Assembly (NCBI GenBank): GCA_900553245.1
Contig: USCP01000021.1
Location: forward strand, 1-15,489
Direction of reading: 5' to 3'
Length of the DNA: 15,489 bases
Source of the DNA: an uncultured Peptococcaceae bacterium
GTDB taxonomy: Bacteria; Bacillota; Peptococcia; Peptococcales; Peptococcaceae
Of this stretch, positions 6,420 to 12,955 are shown piece by piece. The stretch's first letter is position 1. Each line of letters opens with the position of its first letter. Position numbers and translations under genes: made by a program. A model generated the notes under the pieces. It was not told where the DNA came from. It ran no database searches and was given only the letters and a program-made list of their open reading frames with translations.

Positions 6420-6971
6420 ATGGAAGAAAGATATTCTAGAGTGGGCATTCTAGATGCGGTTTCTGTTGAACCAAAGAATGGTGTCTCTGTTGTCGCAGGC
6501 GCATTGCTGTATGATACGATGACGCAAAGCAAGTTGATTCAGTTAAAACTTCAAAACAATAGCACCCACACGATTACAGGCGTACTTGTAAAGTGCGTGC
6601 TTTATGGAGAAAACAGTGAAAACATCCTAGGAGAAACCTTCTATCAATACGAAGGTCTTCATGTCGCAAGTGGAGAAGCCTTCGGTGAACAGACACCGAT
6701 TGTGATTCAAACACAAGACGTGCAATCCTTTGATGTCGTGATTGTGAATGAGACCTTTGAAGATGTTGCGGAGGATGTCATCGAGCCTGAATCAGAACAG
6801 GCGAATCGTCAAATAATGCAGAACGATTCTGAAGCGGCTTTCATTAGAATGGACGTAGAACCGTCAGAAACAACACAAATGATAGACAATGCACCTAAAA
6901 AGAAATTCTCGCCAAAATGGCTCATTGCAGGGGCTGTTTTAATTGGTGCGCTCTTGATTGCTGTTTTTGGC
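6420..6971 (+). repeat. Duplicated anchor module, copy B
   Basis: This is the second copy of the domain-linker-span module found at 4633-5184, in the same orientation, with the lipoprotein gene between the copies. The ungapped protein alignment holds through residue 184, and then the C-terminal domains diverge. Confidence 0.88.
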
Positions 6972-7328
6972 TTTGGTGCTAGTGAGCCATTCATTGGTCT
7001 GTGGACTTCCAGCACTGTAAGCAATGACTTTGAAGCGCTTGCCGATGGTGACACGCTTCCGTTTGAGGGAATTGATTTCACTCTTAAACGCAATGGAGAT
7101 TTTTTAATTGAAATTGATGGAGAAGATGAAACAATAGAAGGAAAGTGGAAAAAAACAACGGAAAAGATAGATGGAAGCAACATTGCGGTGTATGAGCTAA
7201 AATATGATGGAGTCACTCTTGGTAAGTTCTTTTATAGCCCAAGCTATATTGAAAATGGCAGTCGGGAGGAATCGGGTACAATTGTTCTTAATATGAACGG
7301 TATGTGGATTCTGTTCGAAAAGATTTAA
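6420..7328 (+). CDS. Membrane-anchored protein with shared N-domain and exported beta-rich C-domain (paralogue B)
   Basis: This 302-residue paralogue of the protein at 4633 has the same residue numbering through 184: shared domain (1-115), acidic linker, PKKKFSPK, and one span (about 166-184). The exported part (about 187-302) begins EPFIGLW and includes IDFTLKRNGDFLIEIDGED and EGKWKK. It keeps the GxW layout of its paralogue but little else. I chose ATG 6420 because MEERY aligns with MDNRY and MAERY of the relatives. In-frame TTG (6399) and GTG (6402) starts would overlap the upstream hairpin. The ribosome binding site is weak (GAAAGAAG), unlike the rest of the cassette, so expression may be low. 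Function is unknown. Confidence 0.87.
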   Translation: MEERYSRVGILDAVSVEPKNGVSVVAGALLYDTMTQSKLIQLKLQNNSTHTITGVLVKCVLYGENSENILGETFYQYEGLHVASGEAFGEQTPIVIQTQDVQSFDVVIVNETFEDVAEDVIEPESEQANRQIMQNDSEAAFIRMDVEPSETTQMIDNAPKKKFSPKWLIAGAVLIGALLIAVFGFGASEPFIGLWTSSTVSNDFEALADGDTLPFEGIDFTLKRNGDFLIEIDGEDETIEGKWKKTTEKIDGSNIAVYELKYDGVTLGKFFYSPSYIENGSREESGTIVLNMNGMWILFEKI

Positions 7329-7333
7329 AAATT

Positions 7334-7368
7334 AAAAAGCTTGTTCCGTCATTAGGAACAAGCTTTTT
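7334..7368 (+). terminator. Terminator of the accessory cassette
   Basis: Perfect 14-bp stem (7334-7347 with 7355-7368; core GCTTGTTCC / GGAACAAGC), seven-base loop, ending in five T residues. It starts five bases after the last cassette stop codon. Confidence 0.93.
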
Positions 7369-7375
7369 AATCTGT

Positions 7376-7411
7376 GTAAACAAAAAGTGCAGCAACGTAA
7401 GTTGCTGCACT
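7376..7411 (-). terminator. Terminator of hpf
   Basis: An 11-bp perfect stem (7386-7396 with 7401-7411; GTGCAGCAAC / GTTGCTGCAC) with a GTAA loop is followed on the minus strand by TTTTTGTTTAC. It lies just past the hpf stop and converges on the cassette terminator. Confidence 0.93.
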
Positions 7412-7418
7412 TGGAATG

Positions 7419-7955
7419 TTATCTTTGTGGGTCGATGAGACCGTAGCTACCGTCTTTACGACGGTAAACCACGCCGATTTCATCGGTGTCCGCATTGAGG
7501 AAGATGTAGAAATCGTGATCCACCAATTCCATTTGAAGGATGGCTTCTTCAGCATCCATGGTCTTCAAGGTGAAGGATTTCTTTTTGCTGATAACATCGG
7601 ATACGTTGTCATCCGGAATTTCAGCTTCAACAGCTGCGCTGAACATTGGTTCAGCCTTCGCTTGTTTGCCCTTGCGGTTCATGCGGGTTTTATATTTGCG
7701 AATTTGACGTTCGATTTTGTCAACAACAGCATCGATAGAAGCATACATATCAGCGGAAGATTCTTCGGCACGAAGAATGTAGCGGCCAAGTGGAATGGTA
7801 GCTTCTGCTCTGTGATCATCTTTTTCTACAACAAGGGTGACGGTGCCTTGCATTTCATTGTAGAAGTATTTTTCAAGTTTTACGAAGCGTTTTTCTACAT
7901 ATTCTTTTAATGCAGGGGTAACTTCGGTATTGCGTCCTTTAATAGTGATGTTCAT
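7419..7955 (-). CDS. hpf: Ribosome hibernation promoting factor, long form
   Basis: HPF inactivates and dimerises 70S ribosomes into 100S particles in stationary phase or stress. The 178-residue protein has the N-terminal ribosome-binding domain at about 1-95 (MNITIKGRNTEVTPALKEYV, then KLEKYF, EATIPLG and RAEESSADMYASID). A charged linker and the C-terminal dimerisation domain follow at about 125-176 (KKKSFTLKTMDAEEAILQME...FLNADTDEIGVVYRRKDGSYGLI). This is the long form typical of Bacillota. I chose the ATG at 7955, eight bases after AAAGGA. An ATG at 7964 overlaps that ribosome binding site. It has its own promoter (8022-8049) downstream of an ArsR-type regulator gene on the same strand. 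Confidence 0.97.
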   Translation of the reverse strand: MNITIKGRNTEVTPALKEYVEKRFVKLEKYFYNEMQGTVTLVVEKDDHRAEATIPLGRYILRAEESSADMYASIDAVVDKIERQIRKYKTRMNRKGKQAKAEPMFSAAVEAEIPDDNVSDVISKKKSFTLKTMDAEEAILQMELVDHDFYIFLNADTDEIGVVYRRKDGSYGLIDPQR

Positions 7956-7990
7956 ATAGACCATCCTTTCAGCAGTTGCTTTATTTAGAA

Positions 7991-8011
7991 GATTCGAATT
8001 TTGGTCGAATC
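7991..8011 (-). repeat. Inverted repeat in the hpf leader
   Basis: GATTCGA-N7-TCGAATC, perfect 7-bp arms. It lies just downstream of the predicted hpf transcription start, so it could be a 5' UTR hairpin or an operator. It is not followed by a T run. Confidence 0.6.
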
Positions 8012-8021
8012 CTTACTACTA

Positions 8022-8049
8022 ATTATAAGAATATTTCTAATTATTGCAA
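8022..8049 (-). promoter_or_regulatory. Promoter of hpf
   Basis: On the minus strand: TTGCAA (complement of 8044-8049), 16-base spacer, TATAAT (complement of 8022-8027, perfect -10). The spacer contains AGAA-TAT-TTCT symmetry (8028-8038), similar to the AAGAATATT upstream of the arsR-type gene. Confidence 0.75.
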
Positions 8050-8060
8050 GTAAAACTTTG

Positions 8061-8390
8061 CTAAACATTGATTTCTCTCAGCATTTTAATCAATTCGACA
8101 AATCTTTGATCGGAAATGCTATAAATCGACATCTGGCCTGTTTTCTTGAAGGTGACGATTTTGTGTGCTCGTAACAATGCAAGATGTTGCGAGAGGGAGC
8201 TATGGGAAATGTTTGACGCTTGGGTCAAAATATCGTGAATTTCGTTAACGGACCGAGGTGCGACGGATAAAATATAAAGAATCATGAGGCGATTAGGATT
8301 GCTGAGTAATTTCAACATCGACGCGGTCTTCACGAAGCGCTCACTATCCTCTAATAAATCCTGCAGTACGTTTGCATCAGGTGTGGTCAT
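8061..8390 (-). CDS. ArsR-family winged-helix transcriptional regulator
   Basis: This 109-residue cytoplasmic DNA-binding protein has a winged-helix core: FVKTASMLKLLSNPNRLMIL (about 19-38), the ArsR signature; then recognition-helix region SHSSLSQHLALLRAHKIV (62-79) and the wing KKTGQMSIYSI (82-92). It has no cysteine at all and lacks the metal-binding CxC of classical ArsR/SmtB sensors, so a metal-sensing role is unlikely and the signal is unknown. ATG 8390 is set by AAAGGAGGT on the minus strand, and an upstream in-frame ATG would precede that site. No terminator is visible before the hpf promoter, so read-through into hpf is possible. Confidence 0.93.
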   Translation of the reverse strand: MTTPDANVLQDLLEDSERFVKTASMLKLLSNPNRLMILYILSVAPRSVNEIHDILTQASNISHSSLSQHLALLRAHKIVTFKKTGQMSIYSISDQRFVELIKMLREINV

Positions 8391-8466
8391 TTTGGATACC
8401 TCCTTTTGAAACAAGCTGATGACAAAAAACATTTATGACTGCTATAACTTCTTTTATTTTAGGTAT

Positions 8467-8495
8467 ATTATAATAGACAAAGATGAAAAATACAA
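8467..8495 (-). promoter_or_regulatory. Promoter of the arsR-type regulator
   Basis: On the minus strand: TTGTAT (complement of 8490-8495), 17-base spacer, TATAAT (complement of 8467-8472). It leaves a leader of about 70 bases before the start codon. Confidence 0.65.
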
Positions 8496-8499
8496 TATT

Positions 8500-8514
8500 T
8501 ATTCTTTAAGAATA
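8500..8514. promoter_or_regulatory. Inverted repeat, candidate operator of the ArsR-type regulator
   Basis: TATTCTT-T-AAGAATA, perfect 7-bp arms, directly upstream of the regulator's -35. AT-rich inverted repeats near their own promoter are usual ArsR-family operators. A related AAGAATATT occurs in the hpf promoter spacer. AT-richness makes chance matches possible. Confidence 0.45.
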
Positions 8515-8610
8515 TTCAATATTTTTGTAATAACAAAATGGTTGGTTATTGAATGTTTTGAATGTAAGTATTAAAAATTGGTGACGACAGCTTTGTAACT
8601 GTATAATCAT

Positions 8611-8638
8611 TTGAGTTTTTGGGGGTATGTGTTATAAT
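8611..8638 (+). promoter_or_regulatory. Promoter of secA
   Basis: TTGAGT (8611-8616), 16-base spacer, TATAAT (8633-8638, perfect) preceded by TGT, an extended -10. It leaves an approximately 80-base leader before secA. Confidence 0.78.
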
Positions 8639-8644
8639 AATTTG

Positions 8645-8679
8645 GTTAAATAGTATATTTAACAGCATGAAATTTGCTG
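8645..8679 (+). promoter_or_regulatory. Tandem hairpins at the 5' end of the secA leader
   Basis: GTTAAATA-GTA-TATTTAAC (8645-8663), a perfect 8-bp stem, begins almost at the predicted transcript start. A second stem CAGCA-N7-TGCTG (8663-8679) shares one base with it. There is no T run, so neither is a terminator. They may stabilise or regulate the secA message. Confidence 0.5.
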
Positions 8680-8724
8680 CTGAAACAATAACCTGAATGA
8701 TCTAAACAGAAAAGAGTGAATAGG

Positions 8725-11388
8725 TTGGGCATCGATACTTTCTTAAAAAAATTTTTAGATGACAATAAAAAAGATGTTAAAAAGCTTGAAAAGTTTGCTG
8801 CACAAGTAAACCAATACGACAAACCTTTCAGAGAGTTGTCTGACGAAGCGTTGCAAGCGAAGACCGATGAATTTAAGGCGCGCTTGGAAAAGGGTGAAAC
8901 CTTAAATGACATCATGGCTGAGGCTTTTGCGGTGGTACGTGAAGCTTCCGACCGTGTGTTGGGCTTGCGTCATTTCGATGTGCAAATCATGGGGGGGCAT
9001 GTGCTCCATGAAGGGCGTATTGCGGAAATGAAAACCGGGGAAGGGAAAACCCTCGTGGCAACTGCGCCGGTGTATTTGAACGCATTAGAAGGCAAGGGTG
9101 TGCACGTTGTTACTGTCAACGATTATCTCGCTCGTCGTGACGCTGAGCAACTTGCACCACTTTATAATTTCTTGGGGCTTTCCGTTGGTTTGATTGTCCA
9201 TGGGTTAGATTACGTGCAACGTAAGGATGCGTATGCTTGCGACATTACCTATGGGACCAACAATGAATTTGGCTTTGACTATTTGCGCGATAACATGGTG
9301 ATGCATGAGCATAACATGGTTCAACGTCCATTGAATTTTGCGATTGTCGACGAAGTGGACTCTATCCTCATCGATGAAGCACGTACACCGCTTATTATTT
9401 CCGGTCCTGCTGCAAAGGCGAAGGATCTTTATACACCGATGGTTGGCGTTGTTCGCCAATTAAAGAATGAAGAAGATTATACCTTTGACGAAAAGCTCAA
9501 GACCGTGGCATTGACTGAAGAAGGGACCAAGCATGTTGAACGTTTGCTTGGCATTGATAACTTGACCGATGAAGCCAATGTGGAATTGGCACACCACGTG
9601 AACCAAGCCTTGAAGGCACAGGTTCTCATGAAGCGTGACCGTGACTATGTGGTTCAAGATGGTGAAGTCATCATTGTTGACGAGTTTACCGGTCGTTTGA
9701 TGTACGGTCGTCGTTACAGCGAAGGCTTGCACCAAGCTATTGAAGCGAAGGAAGGCGTAAACATTGAAAAGGAAAGCCAAACTTTGGCAACCATCACCTT
9801 CCAAAACTATTTCCGTATGTATAAAAAGCTCGCTGGGATGACTGGGACTGCAAAGACCGAAGAAGATGAATTCCGTGCGATTTATGGGATGGACGTTGTT
9901 ATTGTGCCTACCAATAAACCGGTTGCTCGTGAAGATGCACCGGACATTGTATATCGTACTGAAAACGGTAAGTTTGAAGCAGTTGCTGACAAGGTAGCGG
10001 AACTCTACGAAAAAGGAGAACCAGTGCTTGTCGGGACCGTTTCTATTGAAAAAAGTGAAAAACTCAGCGATATTTTGAACAAGCGTGGTGTACCACATAA
10101 GGTATTGAACGCAAAATATCATGAGCAGGAAGCACTCATTGTTGCCCAAGCCGGTCAAGAAAAGAGCGTAACCATTGCAACCAATATGGCAGGTCGTGGG
10201 ACCGATATTATCTTGGGTGGGAACCCTGGGCTTATTACCGACGACCTTCTTCGCAAGTCCCATAAGGCAGACGAAGAAGTGACTGACGAAATGAGACAGG
10301 AAGCTGCGGCGAAGGCCAAGGAAATCTGTGACGAAAACAAGAAAAAGGTTGTTGATGTGGGCGGGCTCTATATCATCGGGACCGAACGTCATGAATCTCG
10401 CCGTATTGACAACCAGCTTCGTGGTCGTTCCGGTCGTCAAGGGGACCCAGGTCATACCCAATTCTACATTTCTTTGGAAGATGATTTGATGCGTCGTTTT
10501 GGTGCTGAAACCTTGCCGGCGATTATGGATAAGGTTGGTATGAATGATGAAATGCCAATCGAAAACCGCATGGTAAGCCGCACCATTGAAAATGCCCAAA
10601 AGCGTGTAGAATCTCGTAACTTTGAAACCCGTAAAAACATCCTCGAATATGATGATGTGATGAACAAGCAACGTGAAATTATCTATACTCAACGTCGCCA
10701 AGTCCTTGAAGGCCGCAACATGGCTGAAAGTATTTCCGGGATGATTGATAAATTGGTTGATACCGTTTGCGATGAAGCGGCACACGGTGAAACCTTCCCT
10801 GAAGCATGGAACTTGGAGCAATTGGCATTGCGTTTGATGGAAATCTTCAATTTCCCAGATGGTGTAGATACTTCTAATTATCCAAACATGGATAGCAGCG
10901 AAGTGCGTGAAGAGTTGAAGGCGAAGGCTCATGCGCGCTATGCAGAAAAAGAAAAAGAAATCGGGCCGGAAATCTTCCACGATTTTGAACGCAATATTCT
11001 TTTACGCAATGTAGACACCAACTGGATGGATCACTTGGATGCGATGGATCAAATGCGTCAAGGGATTGGCTTGCGTGCTTATGGGCAACATAAGCCTATT
11101 GACGAATATCGCAATGAATCTTACGATATGTTCAACGAAATGACCTATAACATTCAGTACAACACCATTCGTATGCTCTTTGCGGTGACCATCAAGCGTC
11201 AAGAAGAAGTACAACAGGAAGAAGAACAGCAAAAGGAACGCGTAGATATTTTGAATGCGCGTCACGGTGATGAAGAACCTGTGAAGAAAAAGCCTGTTAG
11301 TGTGCAAAAGGTAGGGCGTAATGACCCATGCCCATGTGGTAGCGGTAAAAAATATAAGCATTGCTGCGGCAAAATGCGTAATGATTGA
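8725..11388 (+). CDS. secA: Preprotein translocase ATPase SecA
   Basis: SecA is the cytoplasmic motor that drives unfolded preproteins through SecYEG. The protein is 887 residues with the start used here. Seen in order: Walker A MKTGEGKT (102-109); Walker B DEVDSILIDEARTP (209-222); helicase motifs including GMTGTAKTEEDEF and the second-domain block ATNMAGRGTDI; the HESRRIDNQLRGRSGRQGDPG segment; helical scaffold NILEYDDVMNKQR; and a C-terminal zinc tail DPCPCGSGKKYKHCCGK (C869, C871, C880, C881) that binds lipids and SecB-type partners. The start is uncertain. TTG 8725 gives MGIDTFLKKF with AAAGAG eight bases upstream, while GTG 8716 would add MNR but lacks a good ribosome binding site. prfB follows after a hairpin. 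Confidence 0.97.
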   Translation: MGIDTFLKKFLDDNKKDVKKLEKFAAQVNQYDKPFRELSDEALQAKTDEFKARLEKGETLNDIMAEAFAVVREASDRVLGLRHFDVQIMGGHVLHEGRIAEMKTGEGKTLVATAPVYLNALEGKGVHVVTVNDYLARRDAEQLAPLYNFLGLSVGLIVHGLDYVQRKDAYACDITYGTNNEFGFDYLRDNMVMHEHNMVQRPLNFAIVDEVDSILIDEARTPLIISGPAAKAKDLYTPMVGVVRQLKNEEDYTFDEKLKTVALTEEGTKHVERLLGIDNLTDEANVELAHHVNQALKAQVLMKRDRDYVVQDGEVIIVDEFTGRLMYGRRYSEGLHQAIEAKEGVNIEKESQTLATITFQNYFRMYKKLAGMTGTAKTEEDEFRAIYGMDVVIVPTNKPVAREDAPDIVYRTENGKFEAVADKVAELYEKGEPVLVGTVSIEKSEKLSDILNKRGVPHKVLNAKYHEQEALIVAQAGQEKSVTIATNMAGRGTDIILGGNPGLITDDLLRKSHKADEEVTDEMRQEAAAKAKEICDENKKKVVDVGGLYIIGTERHESRRIDNQLRGRSGRQGDPGHTQFYISLEDDLMRRFGAETLPAIMDKVGMNDEMPIENRMVSRTIENAQKRVESRNFETRKNILEYDDVMNKQREIIYTQRRQVLEGRNMAESISGMIDKLVDTVCDEAAHGETFPEAWNLEQLALRLMEIFNFPDGVDTSNYPNMDSSEVREELKAKAHARYAEKEKEIGPEIFHDFERNILLRNVDTNWMDHLDAMDQMRQGIGLRAYGQHKPIDEYRNESYDMFNEMTYNIQYNTIRMLFAVTIKRQEEVQQEEEQQKERVDILNARHGDEEPVKKKPVSVQKVGRNDPCPCGSGKKYKHCCGKMRND

Positions 11389-11393
11389 AAGCG

Positions 11394-11425
11394 GACAAAG
11401 CCGGAGTTTCTGGCTTTGTCTTTTT
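11394..11425 (+). terminator. Terminator or attenuator between secA and prfB
   Basis: GACAAAGCC (11394-11402) pairs with GGCTTTGTC (11412-11420). Three more pairs extend the stem inward to a GTT triloop, and five T residues follow. It ends 22 bases before the prfB ATG and no promoter fits in that gap, so prfB probably depends on read-through. Confidence 0.8.
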
Positions 11426-11447
11426 GATAAGAAAAAGGAGTGCATTT

Positions 11448-12575
11448 ATGGACTACGAAGTACACAAAGCCTTTGAAGAGGCAAAGCAAACCTTAAGCGA
11501 CTTGAGCGAATCCCTCGACCTTGAAGGGCGCAAAAAGCGCATTGCTGAAATTGATGAAATTATTTCCTCCCCAGATTTCTGGAATGACCCGGAAGCAGGG
11601 CAAGTGATCATGCAGGAAAAGAAGCGTTTGGAAAGCAAGGTCGAACGCCATGCAGCTCTCTCCGAAAAAATTGATGATTTGGACGTGATGTTTGAGCTTG
11701 CGAAGGAAGAAAACGATCCGGACATGGAGCAAGACATCATCGATACCTTGGCAGAAATCAATAAGGAACTTGATGCCTTCGAACTTGAAACCATTATGAA
11801 TGGTCAATATGATAACAATAACGCGATTTTGTCCATCCACCCAGGTGCCGGCGGTACCGAAAGTCAGGACTGGACTGAAATGCTTTACCGTATGTATGTG
11901 CGCTGGGCAGAACGTCGCGGTTATAAGGTCGATGTGCTCGACTATCTTGATGGTGATGAAGCTGGGATTAAGAGTGTGACCATGCTTATTAGCGGTGAAA
12001 ACGCTTACGGGTATCTCAAGAGTGAAAAAGGGGTACACCGTATGGTGCGTATTTCCCCATTCGATGCGTCCGGTCGCCGTCACACCTCCTTCTCTGCTGT
12101 TGAAATCATGCCTGAAGTTGACAACGACACCAACATCGAAATCGAAGATAAAGACCTCAAGGTTGATACCTATCGTGCCAGCGGTGCCGGTGGTCAGCAC
12201 GTTAATAAGACCGAATCTGCGGTTCGTATTACCCACTTGCCAACTGGGATTGTGGTACAATGTCAAAACGAACGCTCTCAGATTCAAAACCGTGCAACTG
12301 CGATGAAGATGTTGACTTCTCGTTTGGTTGAAGAAAAAATCAAGGAACAAGAAGCGGAAATCGCTCGTTTGCAAGGGGAACAACAAGAAATCGGTTGGGG
12401 CTCCCAAATTCGTTCCTATGTATTTCACCCATACACCATGGTTAAAGACCATCGTACCAACTTTGAAAAAGGGAACGTTGGCGCTGTCATGGATGGTGAA
12501 ATTGATGAATTCATCAATGCATGGCTCAAGCAACAAGCGGCAAAGCAGCTCGCGTTTAACCAAAAGAATAAATAA
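11448..12575 (+). CDS. prfB: Peptide chain release factor 2, without programmed frameshift
   Basis: RF2 ends translation at TAA and TGA codons. The 375-residue protein has the stop-codon reading tripeptide SPF (203-205) and the catalytic GGQ (248-250, within SGAGGQHVNKTESAVR). The N-terminal helical domain contains SPDFWNDPE (41-49). In most bacteria RF2 needs a +1 frameshift at CUU UGA C near codon 25. Here the matching place is an ordinary CTC GAC (Leu23-Asp24, 11514-11519) with no stop and no AGGGGG-like element, so the gene is read in one frame. AAAAAGGAG sets the ATG. Translation upstream of it in the same frame runs to the secA end but includes the hairpin and is not coding. A strong terminator follows. 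Confidence 0.97.
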   Translation: MDYEVHKAFEEAKQTLSDLSESLDLEGRKKRIAEIDEIISSPDFWNDPEAGQVIMQEKKRLESKVERHAALSEKIDDLDVMFELAKEENDPDMEQDIIDTLAEINKELDAFELETIMNGQYDNNNAILSIHPGAGGTESQDWTEMLYRMYVRWAERRGYKVDVLDYLDGDEAGIKSVTMLISGENAYGYLKSEKGVHRMVRISPFDASGRRHTSFSAVEIMPEVDNDTNIEIEDKDLKVDTYRASGAGGQHVNKTESAVRITHLPTGIVVQCQNERSQIQNRATAMKMLTSRLVEEKIKEQEAEIARLQGEQQEIGWGSQIRSYVFHPYTMVKDHRTNFEKGNVGAVMDGEIDEFINAWLKQQAAKQLAFNQKNK

Positions 12576-12578
12576 TTG

Positions 12579-12615
12579 AAAACTCCCTCTGCCAGTCTTG
12601 GCAGAGGGAGTTTTT
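12579..12615 (+). terminator. Terminator of prfB
   Basis: Perfect stem of at least 13 bp (12581-12593 with 12600-12612; CTCCCTCTGCC / GGCAGAGGGAG), six-base loop, T run to 12615. Confidence 0.95.
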
Positions 12616-12686
12616 GCAATGAAATACTATAAATGATAAAGTATAGAATAAAGAAAATATTTTTGTTTATGAGGGGAGTGGATAAT

Positions 12687-12881
12687 ATGGAGATGACATA
12701 CAAATGTCCTTATTGTGGGTCTGATGAGGTCGTATATGGCGTGCAGTCAGATAGAGGCAAGGTGAGGCCGGCGAAAAGGATGACTGTTGATGAGGGGCAA
12801 GGACTCATTCATGTGATTTGCAGACACTGCGGGACTGTCATTCGTTCCTATGTGCAGTTTCCAGAAAAGTTATCTGAATAG
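12687..12881 (+). CDS. Small orphan zinc-ribbon protein
   Basis: This 64-residue hypothetical protein has one zinc site, CPYC (C7, C10) and CRHC (C45, C48), with CGS and CGT knuckles typical of zinc ribbons. The intervening loop of about 34 residues contains a basic patch GKVRPAKR. No membrane span or signal is present, so it should be cytoplasmic. I chose ATG 12687 because GAGGGGAG (12671-12678) lies eight bases upstream. An in-frame ATG at 12633 would have no ribosome binding site and adds an unrelated hydrophobic stretch. It stands alone between the prfB terminator and the convergent terminator with ychF, so it needs its own promoter, which I could not place convincingly. Function is unknown; nucleic-acid binding is a guess from the fold. 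Confidence 0.8.
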   Translation: MEMTYKCPYCGSDEVVYGVQSDRGKVRPAKRMTVDEGQGLIHVICRHCGTVIRSYVQFPEKLSE

Positions 12882-12909
12882 AGATGTGTATATGGTAAAA
12901 TAGCATGAT

Positions 12910-12943
12910 AAAAAAGCCACTTTCCGTTTGGAGAGTGGCTTTT
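12910..12943. terminator. Bidirectional terminator between zinc-ribbon gene and ychF
   Basis: A 14-bp stem (12912-12925 with 12930-12943, one G-T pair; core GCCACT / AGTGGC) has a GTTT loop, A-tract on the left and T-tract on the right. It serves two convergent genes. Confidence 0.88.
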
Positions 12944-12955
12944 GTGTGTATGAAA

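Larger units (their letters stand above)
8391..8724. other. AT-rich control region between arsR-type gene and secA
   Basis: No protein gene is seen. It holds the divergent promoters of the ArsR-type regulator and secA, a 15-base inverted repeat (8500-8514), a weaker repeat AATAAC-N10-GTTATT (8529-8550), a second possible secA promoter (TTGGTG 8578-8583, 18 bases, TATAAT 8602-8607) and the secA leader hairpins. Confidence 0.7.

Noticed and set aside
1981..7411. Mobile element or genomic island with boundaries
   Set aside because: No integrase, transposase, flanking direct repeats or tRNA target was seen. The terminator hairpins at the two ends share only a short GTTCC-type core and are ordinary terminators.
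8667..8696. Leader peptide of SecM type upstream of secA
   Set aside because: The nine-codon frame has no ribosome binding site, no signal sequence and no arrest motif. Only the hairpins are kept as an observation.
9460..10980. A 506-codon open frame on the minus strand inside secA
   Set aside because: It lies wholly opposite secA, which has every SecA motif, and its translation is low-complexity hydrophobic/aromatic with no recognisable domain. It reflects codon bias of the sense gene.
11448..11525. Programmed +1 frameshift in prfB
   Set aside because: The expected CTT TGA C is replaced by CTC GAC in a continuous frame.
11493..12563. A 356-codon minus-strand frame opposite prfB
   Set aside because: Antisense shadow of a confirmed RF2 gene, with no plausible family features.
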